Positions 34,400 through 47,300 of a DNA stretch of 64,000 nt are shown here, piece after piece. The translations under genes and the position numbers were made by a program. This stretch comes from Omphiscola glabra (taxonomy: Eukaryota > Mollusca > Gastropoda > Lymnaeidae), in the NCBI GenBank assembly GCA_964017045.1, contig OZ024794.1:3303501-3367500 (forward strand), given 5' to 3'. The first letter of the stretch is position 1; every line of letters starts with the position of its first letter. Under the pieces are notes generated by a model that made no database searches, was not told the DNA's origin, and was given only the letters and a program-made list of their open reading frames with translations.

Positions 34400-34735
34400 T
34401 GTAGGACATTCATGTGTAAAAACATATACGTGGACTAATCATTGTTCTAGGACATTCATGTGGCAACCATAGGACATTCTTGGGGCAAATATAGGACATT
34501 CATGTAGCAAATGTGGGATATTGATGTGACAACTGCAGGGCATTCATGTGACAACTGTGTGATATTCATGTGACAACTGTGGGCCATTCATATGACAACT
34601 GTAGGATATTCATGTGGTAAATGTAGGACATTCATGTGACAACTGTAGGACATTCATGTGACAACTGTGGGACATTCATGTGACAACTGTAGGACATTCA
34701 TGTGACAACTGTAGGATATTCATGTGGTAATTGTT
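34400..34735. repeat. 22-bp minisatellite
   Basis: The core is ggacattcatgtgacaactg; about 14 units, diverged at the left. Confidence 0.9.
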
Positions 34736-34844
34736 TACTTATCATTAAAGATTGATGAAAAGTTTCCTGATTTGTTAAGTATTTTTGTGATCCTCTCAAT
34801 TTCTGTCTAGATCTGTCCCTGTGCTACTCTGTGTGACACTCTCT

Positions 34845-35529
34845 ATGTAGGTACTAACAGTAGGTCTAAATTGACTATATAGATATTAAATGTAGGTCTA
34901 TATTGACTATGTAGATACTTAAAGTATGTCTATATTGACACTAGATACTAAAAGTAGGTCTATAACGACTGTAGATTCTGAGAGTAGGCCTATATTGACT
35001 GTAATTTTATACTGAAAGTAGGTCAATAGTGACTGTAATTTTATACTGAAAGTAGGTCAATAGTGACTGGATTTATACTAAATCTAGGTCTATATTGAAT
35101 TTAGATTGTACTAACAGTGGGACTATATTGACTTTGTAGATCTTAAAAGTCGGTTTATATTGACTTTATATATTTATAATGAAAGTAGGTCTATAGTGAC
35201 TACATTTATACTGAAAGTAGGTCAATAATTACTCTTGTGTGGATTTAAAATAAACTGACTATAGTGACTAGATTTATACTGAAAATAGATCTATATTGAT
35301 TAGATGTCTACTGAAAGTAGGTCAATAAATACCATGTCATGTGGATTTATACCAAAAAAATTGTCTATATTGACCATGTAGATTTACACTAAAAATAGGT
35401 ATATATTGACTATGTAGATTTACACTAAAAATAGGTCTATATTGACCATGTAGATTTACACTAAAAATAGGTCTATATTGACCATGTAGATTTACACTAA
35501 AAATAGGTCTATATTGACCATGTAGATGT
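34845..35529. repeat. 33-39-bp minisatellite, left part
   Basis: Variable units sharing aaaaataggtctatattgac and tgtagatt. The right four units are nearly identical. The array is interrupted by a LINE tail at 35530-36010 and resumes after it. Confidence 0.9.
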
Positions 35530-36010
35530 AGATCAGAACCTTCAACACAATGGTGAAACCGGTTCTACTGTATGGTGCAGAAACATGGAGAACCACTGCT
35601 GGGAATAAGAAGAGAATCCAGTCCTTCATCAATAACTGCTTAAGAAGGATTCTCGGGATTCATTGGCCCGACGGGATCAGCAACCAGAAACTGTGGCAGC
35701 GGACAAAGCAAGAACCAGTAGAACAAGAGATCATCCAGAGAAGATGGAGATGGATTGGCCATACGCTCAGGAAACCTGCCTCCAGCATAACTAGACAAGC
35801 CTTGAATTGGAACCCTCAAGGAAAACGGAAAAGAGGCAGGCCTAGGAACACTTGGCGCCGTGAAGTGGAGGCGGATACCAAGAAACTTGGCCACACTTGG
35901 GGGAGGCTGGAGAGATTGGCTCAGGATCGTGATGCCTGGAGGGCTCTTGTGGGCGGCCTATGTCCTAATCACAGACGTCGATGAAGATCGGCTGCTGTTC
36001 CTCCAGGACG
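35530..36010 (+). pseudogene. LINE family D ORF2 C-terminus inserted in the array
   Basis: An open frame from 35531 to the TGA at 35982-35984 reads [71 protein letters not shown] and [11 protein letters not shown], the typical post-RT region of APE-type LINEs. A short 3' UTR ends in gaaagaagaag. The homology begins mid-element, so the copy is 5' truncated. Uninterrupted coding suggests recent insertion. Confidence 0.85.
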
Positions 36011-36235
36011 AAAAGGCGAAAGAAGAAGATTTACACTAAAAATAGGTATATATTGACTGTAGATTTACACTAAAATAGGTCTATGTTGACTGCAGATTTA
36101 TAGGCTACTAAAAGTAGATCTATATTGACTATGTAGAGTTATACTACAAGTATGTCAGTAGTGACTAGATTTATGCTAAAAGTAGGTCTTTATTGACTAT
36201 GTAGGTACTTAAAGTAGGTTTGCAATGACTCTTAA
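36011..36235. repeat. 33-39-bp minisatellite, right part
   Basis: Continuation of the array left of the LINE: atttacactaaaaataggt resumes immediately after the LINE tail. Confidence 0.85.
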
Positions 36236-37132
36236 GTAATTACATATTTTAACCACGTTCTGCGTCTAAAATAAGTCAAGAGGTGCATACACAATAATAA
36301 TCATTCCAGATGGCGCTCCATATCACTACCAATGCTTAGTAGATCGGCCAGAAGTTGGCGTCTGGGACACAGAACGGGGGGTAACGAATGTGTTCTTTTG
36401 TGTGCGTTTGGTGCGTATGTGATCAGAAGAACGACCCGAGGGGGGTGGGGGTGGGGCCTCAGCGAATGAGAGCGCTGCACGGTGCGCAACGAAAGTGGGG
36501 CGGACAAGAAAGCTTCACTCTGGAATTATCATTACCAACGGATATCGCTAATAGTACATTGAAATAAAATGAAAGATAAATTGTGTTGTTGTTTTTTTTA
36601 AATTAATATTATTATTAGTTGTCTTATATAGCGCGGTACCCCAGCATAGGGCTGGGCTCACTTTACTTCAAAAGCTTTAGTTGAAGGAGTTAGCTGCAAA
36701 AACTATTTAAAAGAGGTTACACTGTATCACCTTTCTTGGGTGAAGAGGACAACGTCCACTCGGGAATTATTATTACAGATTGTGCCCTAGGAGAAGATCT
36801 ATTAGAATGGATAACATATATGGCCTCTTTACACCTTTGTGAGATAACTGAGGGTAATGACGGGAGAGACTGCAATCAGGTTAGCACAATAGGAAATTAG
36901 TAAAACAAAGTAAGGTTAAACCTGAAAAAAGGAACGCAACAAAACATCGTGTCGGCAGGAAGCCTTCGTCAGCGAACAAACAGAAAAAACAAAAAAAATT
37001 AAATAAAACTAATCAAATGGAGTAGCTTATTGACACCTCATCAAAGAGGCCTATCCTGGAATGACTGTCTCAGCTGAACTTCTCTCAGAAGAACCCCGAC
37101 TTCTGGTTAACGTTTGCCTTCCTAAATGTTCT
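36236..37132. other. intergenic with TE debris
   Basis: 36604-36665 (minus) is the 3' end of a LINE family B copy: ttattattagttgtcttata, tagcgcggtacccc. 36290-36537 has loosely inverted ends (aataataatcattccag, ctggaattatcattacc) and could be a MITE. 36940-37000 holds a LINE/PLE-like tail (catcgtgtcggcaggaagcc). No gene. Confidence 0.5.
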
Positions 37133-37276
37133 TTTTGTCTGTATGACCCAGTCATTACCTAAATCTTCTGTCTGTATGACCCAGTCATTTCACGCATCTT
37201 CTGTCTGTATCACCCAGTCATTACCTACATCTTCTGTCTGTATGACCCAGTCATTCCCCACACCTTCGGTCTGTAT
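37133..37276. repeat. 33-bp minisatellite, left part
   Basis: Units with cttctgtctgtatgacccag and tcattcc; interrupted by a LINE tail. Confidence 0.9.
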
Positions 37277-37687
37277 AGAGTACAAAATCGCAGCTCTGTG
37301 CTACCGCTGCTTGCATGACCTGGCGCCGTCCTATCTCCTAGCGCTCATGACGTCTTATGTGCCCACTAGACAACTCCGCTCATCCGATAGTGGCAAACTC
37401 TCGATACAGCGTGTTCGCCTTGAAACTTACGGAAAGCGCACGTTCGCATTTGCTGGCCCAACCATTTGGAACACCCTTCCTGACGCTCTCAAAAACAGCC
37501 AGACGCTGGAGTCCTTCAAAACAAATTTAAAAACTCAACTATTTCGCAAACACCTGCTGGAATGATGTTGTCTACAATCTTTTCCAGCTTGTTATTATCT
37601 CCCAGCTTAGTTTTTGTACCGCGCTTCGAGCCTTTGGGGATTAAGCGTGATTTTTCAAATAAACTTTATTATTATTATTATTATTAC
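37277..37687 (+). pseudogene. LINE family C (L2/CR1-like) 3' end inserted in the array
   Basis: The frame reads EYKIAALCYRCLHDLAPSYL, TRQLRSSDSGKLSIQRVR, KRTFAFAGPTIWNTLPDAL and SFKTNLKTQLFRKHLLE, ending at TGA 37563-37565. This is the conserved C-terminus of L2/CR1-type LINEs. The 3' UTR ends in a (TTA)n tail. Array repeats abut on both sides, so it is a 5'-truncated insertion; the coding part is intact. Confidence 0.88.
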
Positions 37688-38010
37688 ATCTTATGTCTGT
37701 ATGGCCCAGTCATTCCCACATCTTCTTTCTGTATGACCCACACATCTTCTGTCTGTATGACCCAGTTATTCCACACATCTTCTGTCTGTATGACCCAGTC
37801 ATTCCACAGATCTTCTGTCTGTATGACCCAGTCATTTCACACATCTTCTGTCTGTATGACCCACGCATCTTCTTTATGTATGACCCACGCATCTTCTGTC
37901 TGTATGACCCTGTCATTCCACACATCTTCTGTCTGTATGACCCACACATATTCTGTCTGTATGACCCACACATCTTATGTCAGTATGATCCAGTCATTCA
38001 CTATTGCACG
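37688..38010. repeat. 33-bp minisatellite, right part
   Basis: Same unit as 37133-37276, mixed with shortened 18-bp versions (cccacacatcttctgtctgt). Confidence 0.9.
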
Positions 38011-38767
38011 TCTTTCTGTTTTACTTACTACTGATACTTCAATGAAATATAAACCAACCCTGGATTGTTTGCCCCTTACATCGATCTAATATACAATTTA
38101 TACGTATACTGTATTGGACGGTACATTTATTAAATCTATGATCAAAGAGCGAGAGATTTGCCACAGCTGGAGCAGCTTACCAGAATAGCCTATAATGATT
38201 TTTTTTTTGAAAACCCTGTGGCATACCCAAAGGCCAGTATGGATTAACACTGAAAGCGAGTCTACTGACTGGTTTTGAGAACAACAACGTAGCTTTCTGA
38301 CACCGAAGACTGCAACGAATGTTTGGGACTGACAATGATTACATCATTGGAACAATTGAATGACACAATGTGAACTGGTGGCACAGGATTTTGGTTGCAT
38401 AATTCCACTGTTTCCCAACATGTATAAAACTATAAACGACGTTATTTGTGTTCGGCCATAGCGTAATTTACAGGTAAGCATGTGTTGTTTATTTGGTACG
38501 GCTATTTATAGCATATGATTGATGAATAGTATTTTTTTTTTCTTATCATCAATTAGTTTTTTTTTTTGAAAGTTATAATTCTATTTATTGATCTAAGACG
38601 TCAATGTGAAAGAAAAGTGTTTCGACTAACTGATTGGTCAATGCCCAGGCGAAACAATTTAATATTTCACAGGAAACTGAAATTTGGTAAGTTTTTATTG
38701 TTTTGACTTTTGCATCCATTAGAAAATCTGTTCAGACTTGGTGTTAGACTTACATTTTATGAACGAC
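38011..38767. other. intergenic, no gene seen
   Basis: No feature recognised apart from T-runs near 38530-38565. Confidence 0.4.
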
Positions 38768-39600
38768 TCATCCACCACTGTTCCTTGTACTCATCCACCA
38801 CTGTTCCTTGTACTCATCCACCACTGTTCCTTGTACTCATCCATCACCGTTCCTTGTACTCATCCACCACTGTTCCTTGTACTCATCCACCACTGTTCCT
38901 TGTACTCATCCACCACTGTTCCTTGTACTCATCCATCACTGTTCCTTGTACTCATCCACCACTGTTCCTTGTACTCATCCACCACTGTTCCTTGTACTCA
39001 TCCATCACTGTTCCTTGTACTCATCCATCACTGTTCCTTGTACTCATCCATCACCGTTCCTTGTACTCATCCATCACCGTTCCTTGTACTCATCCATCAC
39101 TGTTCCTTGTACTCATCCATCACTGTTCCTTGTACTCATCCATCACTGTTCCTTGTACTCATCCATCACTGTTCCTTGTACTCATCCATCACTGTTCCTT
39201 GTACTCATCCATCTCCGTTCCTTGTACTCATCCATCACTGTTCCTTGTACTCATCCATCACTGTTCCTTGTACTCATCCATCACTGTTCCTTGTACTCAT
39301 CCATCACCGTTCCTTGTACTCATCCATCACTGTTCCTTGTACTCATCCATCACTGTTCCTTGTACTCATCCATCACTGTTCCTTGTACTCATCCATCACT
39401 GTTCCTTGTACTCATCCATCACTGTTCCTTGTACTCATCCATCACTGTTCCTTGTACTCATCCATCACTGTTCCTTGTACTCATCCATCACTGTTCCTTG
39501 TACTCATCCATCACTGTTCCTTGTACTCATCCATCACTGTTCCTTGTACTCATCCATCACTGTTCCTTGTACTCATCCATCACTGTTCCTTGTTACAGTT
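38768..39600. repeat. 23-bp minisatellite, about 36 units
   Basis: The core is actgttccttgtactcatcc plus atc/acc. It is very homogeneous. All plus frames are open (up to 321 codons) because the unit lacks stops. Confidence 0.95.
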
Positions 39601-39785
39601 TGTGACACAGAATTAAAGTTGAGGCCGTGGGTTACGTGCTCTAAAATATATTGGATTAGATTTCATTTGTTTTGACATTTATTTGATTTTTTTTTTTTGG
39701 TGAATATAATGATGTCACCAGTACTTACAAATTTCAGAGTCTGCTTTGTTTCAGGCCGTCTAACACTATGTTTGGTACCTCGATG

Positions 39786-39947
39786 CAGTGGCGTAACAAC
39801 GGCTGGCATTGGGGCAGTTGCCAAGGGCGCCGGCCTGCGCCAGTTCAAAAGAGCGCCGCTAAATCTCTGATCTTTAAATTTTTATTTGAATATCATGGGC
39901 GCCAAAATAAATTAGCCAAGGGCGTCAAAAACACAGTTACGCCCCTG
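39786..39947. mobile_element. 162-bp hAT MITE with perfect 8-bp TSD
   Basis: It starts CAGTGGCGTAACAACGG and ends ACAGTTACGCCCCTG. The flanks are cctcgatg on both sides (39778-39785 and 39948-39955), a perfect 8-bp target duplication. The interior contains ccaagggcgc repeated in inverted or direct form near both ends. Confidence 0.88.
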
Positions 39948-40357
39948 CCTCGATGTTTGAAGAATATCTTTATATTCATATACTCGTCACCTCTTTATTC
40001 CACAGACAGATTATTATTTGATAATTATTTCATAAATGCAAATAAAAATGAAAAGTTGGACATTTTACATCGTATAATTGTCGAGGCCAATTTTCTGCTC
40101 ACAGATTAATGTCCACTAGCATTTTGTAAGCGGTTTACCAGTAAGTGATGAGCCCAAGTTGGCGACTATTATATAAACCAAACTTGAACCCGACCTGCCG
40201 CCCAGCCTGCCACCTTTGTGTTGGACAAACCAACAGTTAAAAGACAAGACAGTGCCACTGTTCTTCTGATGTCCAGTGCTTGCGTCATTATTCCCGCACG
40301 TTCTCATGGGCCGCACCTTCAGATTAGCTTGTGAGGTAATGTTCGTCCTAAAAGTGG

Positions 40358-40477
40358 CTACCAAAAATGACATCCGAATAGCATTGAGCCTAGTGGTACC
40401 CGGGTGCGAATGGCGGCGCTGCGTGTCCCTGTCCATTTTGACTAATACTAATGCTATTCGGATGTCATTTATAGTAG
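40358..40477. mobile_element. 120-bp foldback element, copy 2
   Basis: 28-bp arms with three mismatches (atgacatccgaatagcatt and its inverse) around a loop with gcgaatggcggcgctgcg. Homologous to 23579-23693, including the sequence to the right as far as about 40635. Confidence 0.8.
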
Positions 40478-40720
40478 TTTATTTTAGTAAAACTGAAGAA
40501 TTGAGATTACAAACGTATAGTACATTCAATTATTTTTCATTTGATACCTCATTTGGTCTTACAAACCCAACAACAATATTTTAAATCGTTTTTTAATCCC
40601 AACCTCTCAATTCTGGTACCCGTGTACCAATAGGTGCATCCTTTCTACAATGCAACTGTTAGTCGGCCACCACTACTAATTATTGTTATTATAAGGGGCT
40701 ATTAAATGTGAATATGTTAC

Positions 40721-41066
40721 CAAGGATTCTTAAAAAACAGTGATAGTAATTTCTGTATTATTTTACGGAAATCGAATCAATTTAAATACGCAAGGATTCT
40801 TAAAAAACAGTGGTAGTGATTTTTGTATTATTTTACGGAAATCGAATCAATTTAAATACGCAAGGATTCTTAAAAAACAGTGATAGTGATTTTTGTATTA
40901 TTTTACGGAAATCGAATCAATTTAAATACGCAAGGATTCTTAAAAAAACAGTGGTAGTGATTTTTGTATTATTTTACGGAAATCGAATCAATTTAAATAC
41001 GCAAGGATTCTTAAAAAACAGTGGTAGTGATTTTTGTATTATTTTACGGAAATCGAATCAAATATA
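40721..41066. repeat. 70-bp tandem repeat, 5 units
   Basis: Units contain caaggattcttaaaaaacag and ttttacggaaatcgaatcaa; nearly identical, suggesting recent expansion. Confidence 0.95.
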
Positions 41067-41332
41067 CCGGCATCTGCTTTCATGCAAGGAGATGATTCAC
41101 AATTTAATATTGTCGAACTTTTCTCTTTGTATTCTTTGCTCAAACGCCGATTCAGTTATTTAAGTATAATTTTGATTTTTAGACGTTGAGAGTGGGTAGA
41201 AAGTAGCGCATAACGCCGTCCATTATCACCCGAGTAACATCGGGTCATATCTTCTAGTATCATTAGTTTTATAGTTATCAAATAATTATATTTTGATCAT
41301 TATTATATAATTATATTATTATTTTGAAACAG

Positions 41333-44300
41333 GGCAAAGGTCACGCGTGTGCACAATGTCTCCGAATAGTTTGGAACTTAAGATTTCCAATCTTTGTTAG
41401 TGGTTGTGTTGTTATGGTTATAGTGGTCCTCACAAGCTACTCTCGCCCACCTCACTTGGACCACAACAAACCAGGACAAAGGCTGGCCAGTAAAAATGGT
41501 TGGTCAATTTTCTAGTACAGTACAGAAACTCTATGGTAGCGTGTCATATCTGATTTCAGATGAAGGATCATTCTACAGCAAACAGTGACACATACACAGA
41601 GCGAGAGAGAGAGAGAGAGAGAGGGGGGGAGAAAGAGAGAGAGATAGAAAGAGAGAGAGGGAAAGATATGTAAAGGAGAGGGAGAGAAAAGAGAAAAAGA
41701 TCGAGCAAAAATGGATAAAACAAGGATCCTTTTGTAAGTAAGTCGATAATAGAGACCAGATCTGCCAAGGCTTAAGTACAGAAAAGTGATTAGATTATTA
41801 TAGGATAAAACAAATCCATTTTATATAAACATGTCAATATTTATATTTTTATAAGAGAAATATTTTGCATTGCTTCAATGGAAGTCTAATAAACTGCAGC
41901 ATGAGAAAAACCTTCTTGCAAAAACAAATGAACTAAGATGTGTAAGATGCCTAAGATGTCTTATATGTCTAAGATGTCTGTTATGTCTAAGATGTCTTAT
42001 ATGTCTAAGATGTCTGATATGTCTAAGATGTCTTATATGTCTAAGATGTCTGATATGTCTAAGAAGTCTGATATGTCTAAGATGTCTGATATGTCTAAGA
42101 TGTCAGAGATTTAAAGATGTCTAAGATGTTAGAGTTGTATAAGATGTCTAAAATGTCTAAGATGTCTGATATGTCTAAGAGGTCAACGATGTCAAAGATG
42201 CCTTAGAAGTCTGATATGTCTAAGATGTCTAAGATGTCTGATATGTCTAAGATGTCTAAGATGTCTGATATGTCTAAGATGTCTGATATGTCTAAGATGT
42301 CTGATATGTCTAAGAGGTCAAAGATGTCAAAGACGCCTAAGATGTCTGATATGTCTAAGAGGTCAAAGATGTCAAAGATGCCTAAGATGTCTCATATGTC
42401 TGATATGTCTAAGATGTCTAAGATGTCTGAGATGTCTAAGATGGCTAAGATTTCTAAGATGTCTGAGATATCTGAGATGTCTAACAGGTCAAAGATGTCA
42501 AAGATGCCTAAGATGTCTGATATTTCTGATATGTCTAAGATGTCTAAGATGTCTAAAATGTCTGAGATGTCTAAGAGGTCTAAGATTTCTAAGATGTCTG
42601 AGATATCTGATATGCCTAAGATGTCTAAGATGTCTGATATGTCTAACATGTCTAAGATCTTTAAGATGTCTGATATGTCTAAGATGTCTGAGATTTCTAT
42701 ACGAGTTGTATAAGATGTCTAAGATGTCTAAGATGTCTGATATGTCTAAGAGGTCAAAGATGTCAAAGATGCCTAAGATGTCTAAGATGTCTAAGATATC
42801 TACGATGTCTAAGATGTCTGAGATGTCTGAGATGTCTAAGATGTCTGAGATATCTGAGATGTCTGAGATGTATAAGATGTCTGAGATGTCTAAGATGTCT
42901 GATATGTCTAAGATGTCTAAGATCTCTAAGATGTCTGATATGTCTAAGATGTCTGAGATGTCTAAGTTGTCTAAGATGTCTGAGATGTCTAAGATGTCTA
43001 AGATGTCTAAGATCTCTGAGATGTCTAAGAGGTCTAAGATGTCTTAGATGTCTAATATGTCTAAGGTGTCTGATATGTCTAAGATGTCTGAGATGTCTGA
43101 TATGTCTAAGATGTCTAAGAAGTCTGATATGTCTGATATGTCAAAGATGTCTAAGATGTCTGATATGTCTAATATGTCTAAGGTGTCTGATATGTCTAAG
43201 ATGTCTGAAATGTCTGATATGTCTAAGATGTCTGATATGTCTGATATATCTAAGATGTCTAAGATGTCTGATATGTCTGATATGTCTGATATGTCTAAGA
43301 TGTCTAAGATGTCTGATATGTCTGATATGTCTAATATGTCTAAGATGTCTGAGGTGTCTGATATGTCTAATATGTCTGAGGTGTCTGATATGTCTAAGAT
43401 GTCTGAGATGTCTGATATGTCTAAGATGTCTAAGATGTCTGATATGTCTAATATGTCTAAGATGTCTAAGATGTCTGATATGTCTAAGATGTCTAAGATA
43501 TCTGATATGTCTAAGATGTCTAAGATGTCTGATATGTCTAAGATGTCTAAGACGTCTAAGGGATTTAAACGTGTCTTAGGATGTATCTATTTTATGTAGG
43601 GAAACATTTCGAAGAAATTCACATAGAAAAGTACAACAAATTTCAAAAGGTGAGACGTTGTTTGAATGTTGTATTTATAGCACAAGTCTAGTTCAGGCTG
43701 TGTAACGCGTTAGCTTATTTCTATAGTCAGTGAATGGCTGGTTTTAAAGGCAAAAAAAACGTGATCACGTCACACCACTACTTCATTCACTTCATTGGCT
43801 CCCTGTACAAGCACGGATTGACTACAAACTCTCTGTTCTCTGCCACAACTTTTTCTCGAATTCCTGCCCTTCCTATCTAACCGAACTTCTCTCTGTCTAT
43901 TCACCCCTTCGACAGCTTCGCTCCTCCGCAGTCGCGCGTATTCTTTCTGTCCTCAAGACTCGCAAAAAAAATACGGTGAAAGATCTTTCTCTTACTGTGC
44001 CCCCAAACAATGGAATTCTCTTCCACTGCACATCCGCAATATATCAACTATCACAGCCTTCAAAACTGCACTCAAAACACATCTCTTTAAACTCTACTAC
44101 CCCGACTGATTCCCCACATCTGACCGATAAACGCTGCTGTTGGCCGCCGTCCATGGCTTGTCATGTAAAAGTTCTGGTGTGGATGAGGTGAATATGCATT
44201 AGATTTTGTTTTGTCTCTATACATCTGTTCTTTATTATATATATGTATTTTATGTTAATATCACCATTATGTCTCTTTTCTAATATTTTTATGTACAGCG

Positions 44301-47300
44301 CGGTGAGCCTAGCCCTAGGCTGGGGTACCACGCTATATAAGACAACAAATAATAATAATAATATTTACACTAGAGAAATAATTGAAAGTGAATGTTTTGT
44401 GTGTTAAAATGTTTTAGTTGGAAGTTGTTGACTTTATTACAATATGCATTTATTTATGTGCTGACAATGTTTATGTACGATGAAATCAAAAACATTTCCA
44501 TTTGTTTGGATCAATAAAAGAATGTTATCTTATCTTATAGTTAATTTAAACGTGGACGACATTGACTTGACATTGACTTGACATGGACTTGACATTGACT
44601 TGACATTGACTTGACATGGACTTGACATTGACTTGACATTGACTTGACATGGACTTGACATGGACTTGACATGGACTTGACATGGACTTGACATGGACTT
44701 GACATTGACTTGACATTGACTTGACATGGACTTGACATTGACTTGACATGGACTTGACATGGACTTGACATTGACTTGACAATGACTTGACATTGACTTG
44801 ACATGGACTTGACATTGACTTGACATGGACTTGACATGGACTTGACATGGACTTGACAATGACTTGACATTGTCTTGTCGTGTCTGGTTCAGTTTTATGG
44901 CGCTCTTTATTTCCAGGTTTCGATACCAGGATGTTCGAGAACTTGACCACTGTAGCCAGCAGCCATACAACACTTTATGATGTCCAGTTCACGTAGGTGA
45001 CATCATATGCTAACATTTCTACGAAACTATGATGATGATTGATTGATTACTGGTATCGCGCTTGTGTCTATGCTATTTTTAGCATGATCAAAATGCTCTG
45101 ATCTCATAAACTCTGTTTAAAGAAAAAAGTCTTTCAATTAGTTTTTATAATTTTAACCCCCCCCCCCCCCCCGAGGACTAAGACAAACTGTTTCATAATG
45201 TTGGCTCTAGGACAAACTGTTTCATAATGTTGGCTCTAAGACAAACTGTTTCATAATGTTGGCTCTAAGACAAACTGTTTCATATTGTTGGCTCTAAGAC
45301 AAACTGTTTCATAATGTTAGCTCTAAGACAAACTGTTTCATAATGTTGGCTCTAAGACAAACTGTTTCATAATGTTGGCTCTAAGACAAACTGTTTCATA
45401 ATGTTGGCTCTAAGACAAACTGTTTCATAATGTTGCTCTAAGACAAACTGTTTCGTAATGTTGGCTCTAAGACAAACTGTTTCATAATGTTGGCTCAAAT
45501 ACAAACTGTTTCATAATGTTGGCTCTAAGACGAACTGTTTCATAATGTTGCTCTAAGACAAACTGTTTCATAATGTTGGCTCTAAGACAAACTGTTTCAT
45601 AATGTTGGCTCTAAGACAAACTGTTTCATAATGTTGGCTCTAAGACAAACTGTTTCATAATGTTGGCTCTAAGACAAACTGTTTCATAATGTTGGCTCTA
45701 AGACAAACTGTTTCATAATGTTGGCTCTAAGACAAACTGTTTCATAATGTTTGCTCTAAGACAAACTGTTTCGTAATAATGGCTCTAAGACAAACTGTTT
45801 CGTAATGTTGGCTCTAAGACAAACTGTTTCATAATGTTGGCTCTAAGACAAACTGTTTCGTAATGTTGGCTCTAAGACAAACTGTTTCATAATGTTGGCT
45901 CTAAGACAAGCTTTTTCGTAATGTTGGCTCTAAGACAAACTGTTTCATAATGTTGGCTCTAAGACAAACTGTTTCATAATGTTGCTCTAAGACAAACTGT
46001 TTCATAATGTTGGCTCTAAGACAAACTGTTTCATAATGTTGGCTCTAAGACAAACTGTTTCATAATGTTGGCTCTAAGACAAACTGTTTCATAATGTTGG
46101 CTCTAAGACAAACTGTTTCATAATGTTGGCTCTAAGACAAACTGTTTCATAATGTTGGCTCTAAGACAAACTGTTTCATAATGTTGGCTCTAAGACAAAC
46201 TGTTTCATAATGTTGGCTCTAAGACAAACTGTTTCATAATGTTGGCTCTAAGACAAACTGTTTCATAATGTTGGCTCTAAGACAAACTGTTTCATAATGT
46301 TGCTCTAAGACAAACTGGTTCGTAATGTTGGCTCTAAGACAAACTATTTCGTAATGTTGGCTCTAAGACAAACTGTTTCATAATGTTGGCTCTAAGACAA
46401 ACTGTTTTGTAATGTTGGCTCTAAGACAAACTGTTTCATAATGTTGGCTCTAAGACAAACTTTTTCGTAATGTTGGCTCTAAGACAAACTGTTTCATAAT
46501 GTTTGCTCTAAGACAAACTGTTTCATAATGTTGGCTCTAAGACAAACTGCTTCATAATGTTGGCTCTAATGTTGGCTCTATGGCTTCAAACGATCGCACT
46601 CCGGGCGACTTCTTCTTGTGTCTATCCACACTAGGAACTGTCAAAGAATAAAAGATAATAATTAAAGGACTGTATTCACATTTTATTGCCCTGTTTATTG
46701 ATCCAAGCTCCAGCATACCTCGATCTACTATAGCAACTCTCAGTAGAGACTGTGATGTATAGCAAAGCCTCCTTAACGATACATGTTTTGAAATCAGTTC
46801 TTTTAGAGCAGTGGTTTTCAACCTTCCATATGCCGCGACACTTTAATACAGTTCCTCATGTTGCGGCGACCCCCCCCCCCCCCAGCAACAAAATTATTTG
46901 TGTTTCTACTTCATAACTGTAGAGTATATGTGTTTTCAGATGGTCTAAGCGACCCTTGGGAAAGGGTCGCGCGACCCCCACTGGGGTAGGGACCCACAGG
47001 TTGAGAACCACTGTTTTAGAGAATATTTTTTGGCTTGTGGTATTTTTTTAAATGCTTAATTTTTTAATTGATTAATTTGGTCTTCAGAACCGAATTTAGG
47101 TACTTTTTGCTACAGAAATAACATACTTTTGGTTAACATAAACGGCTTCAGCGCCTCAACATTTGCATGGAATCACAAGGACAGCTGGTCACACGGTTAC
47201 CACAAACAACTGCTAGGAGTTACAATGACAGCTGGTCACACGGCTACCACAAACAACTGCTAGGAGTTACAATGACAGCTGGTCACACGGCTACCACCCA

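Noticed and set aside
33485..36317. 14-bp inverted pair gagcgccatctgga / tccagatggcgctc as ends of a 2.8-kb transposon
   Set aside because: No terminal symmetry beyond 14 bp and no target duplication; likely two fragments of one dispersed repeat.
38710..39675. 321-codon plus ORF over the 23-bp array
   Set aside because: Three overlapping frames carry the same 23-residue cycle, a hallmark of a stop-free repeat.
42216..43599. MSKMSD repeat ORFs suggesting a coiled-coil protein
   Set aside because: Simple 9-bp repeat inside a sulfotransferase intron, broken by stops into several frames.
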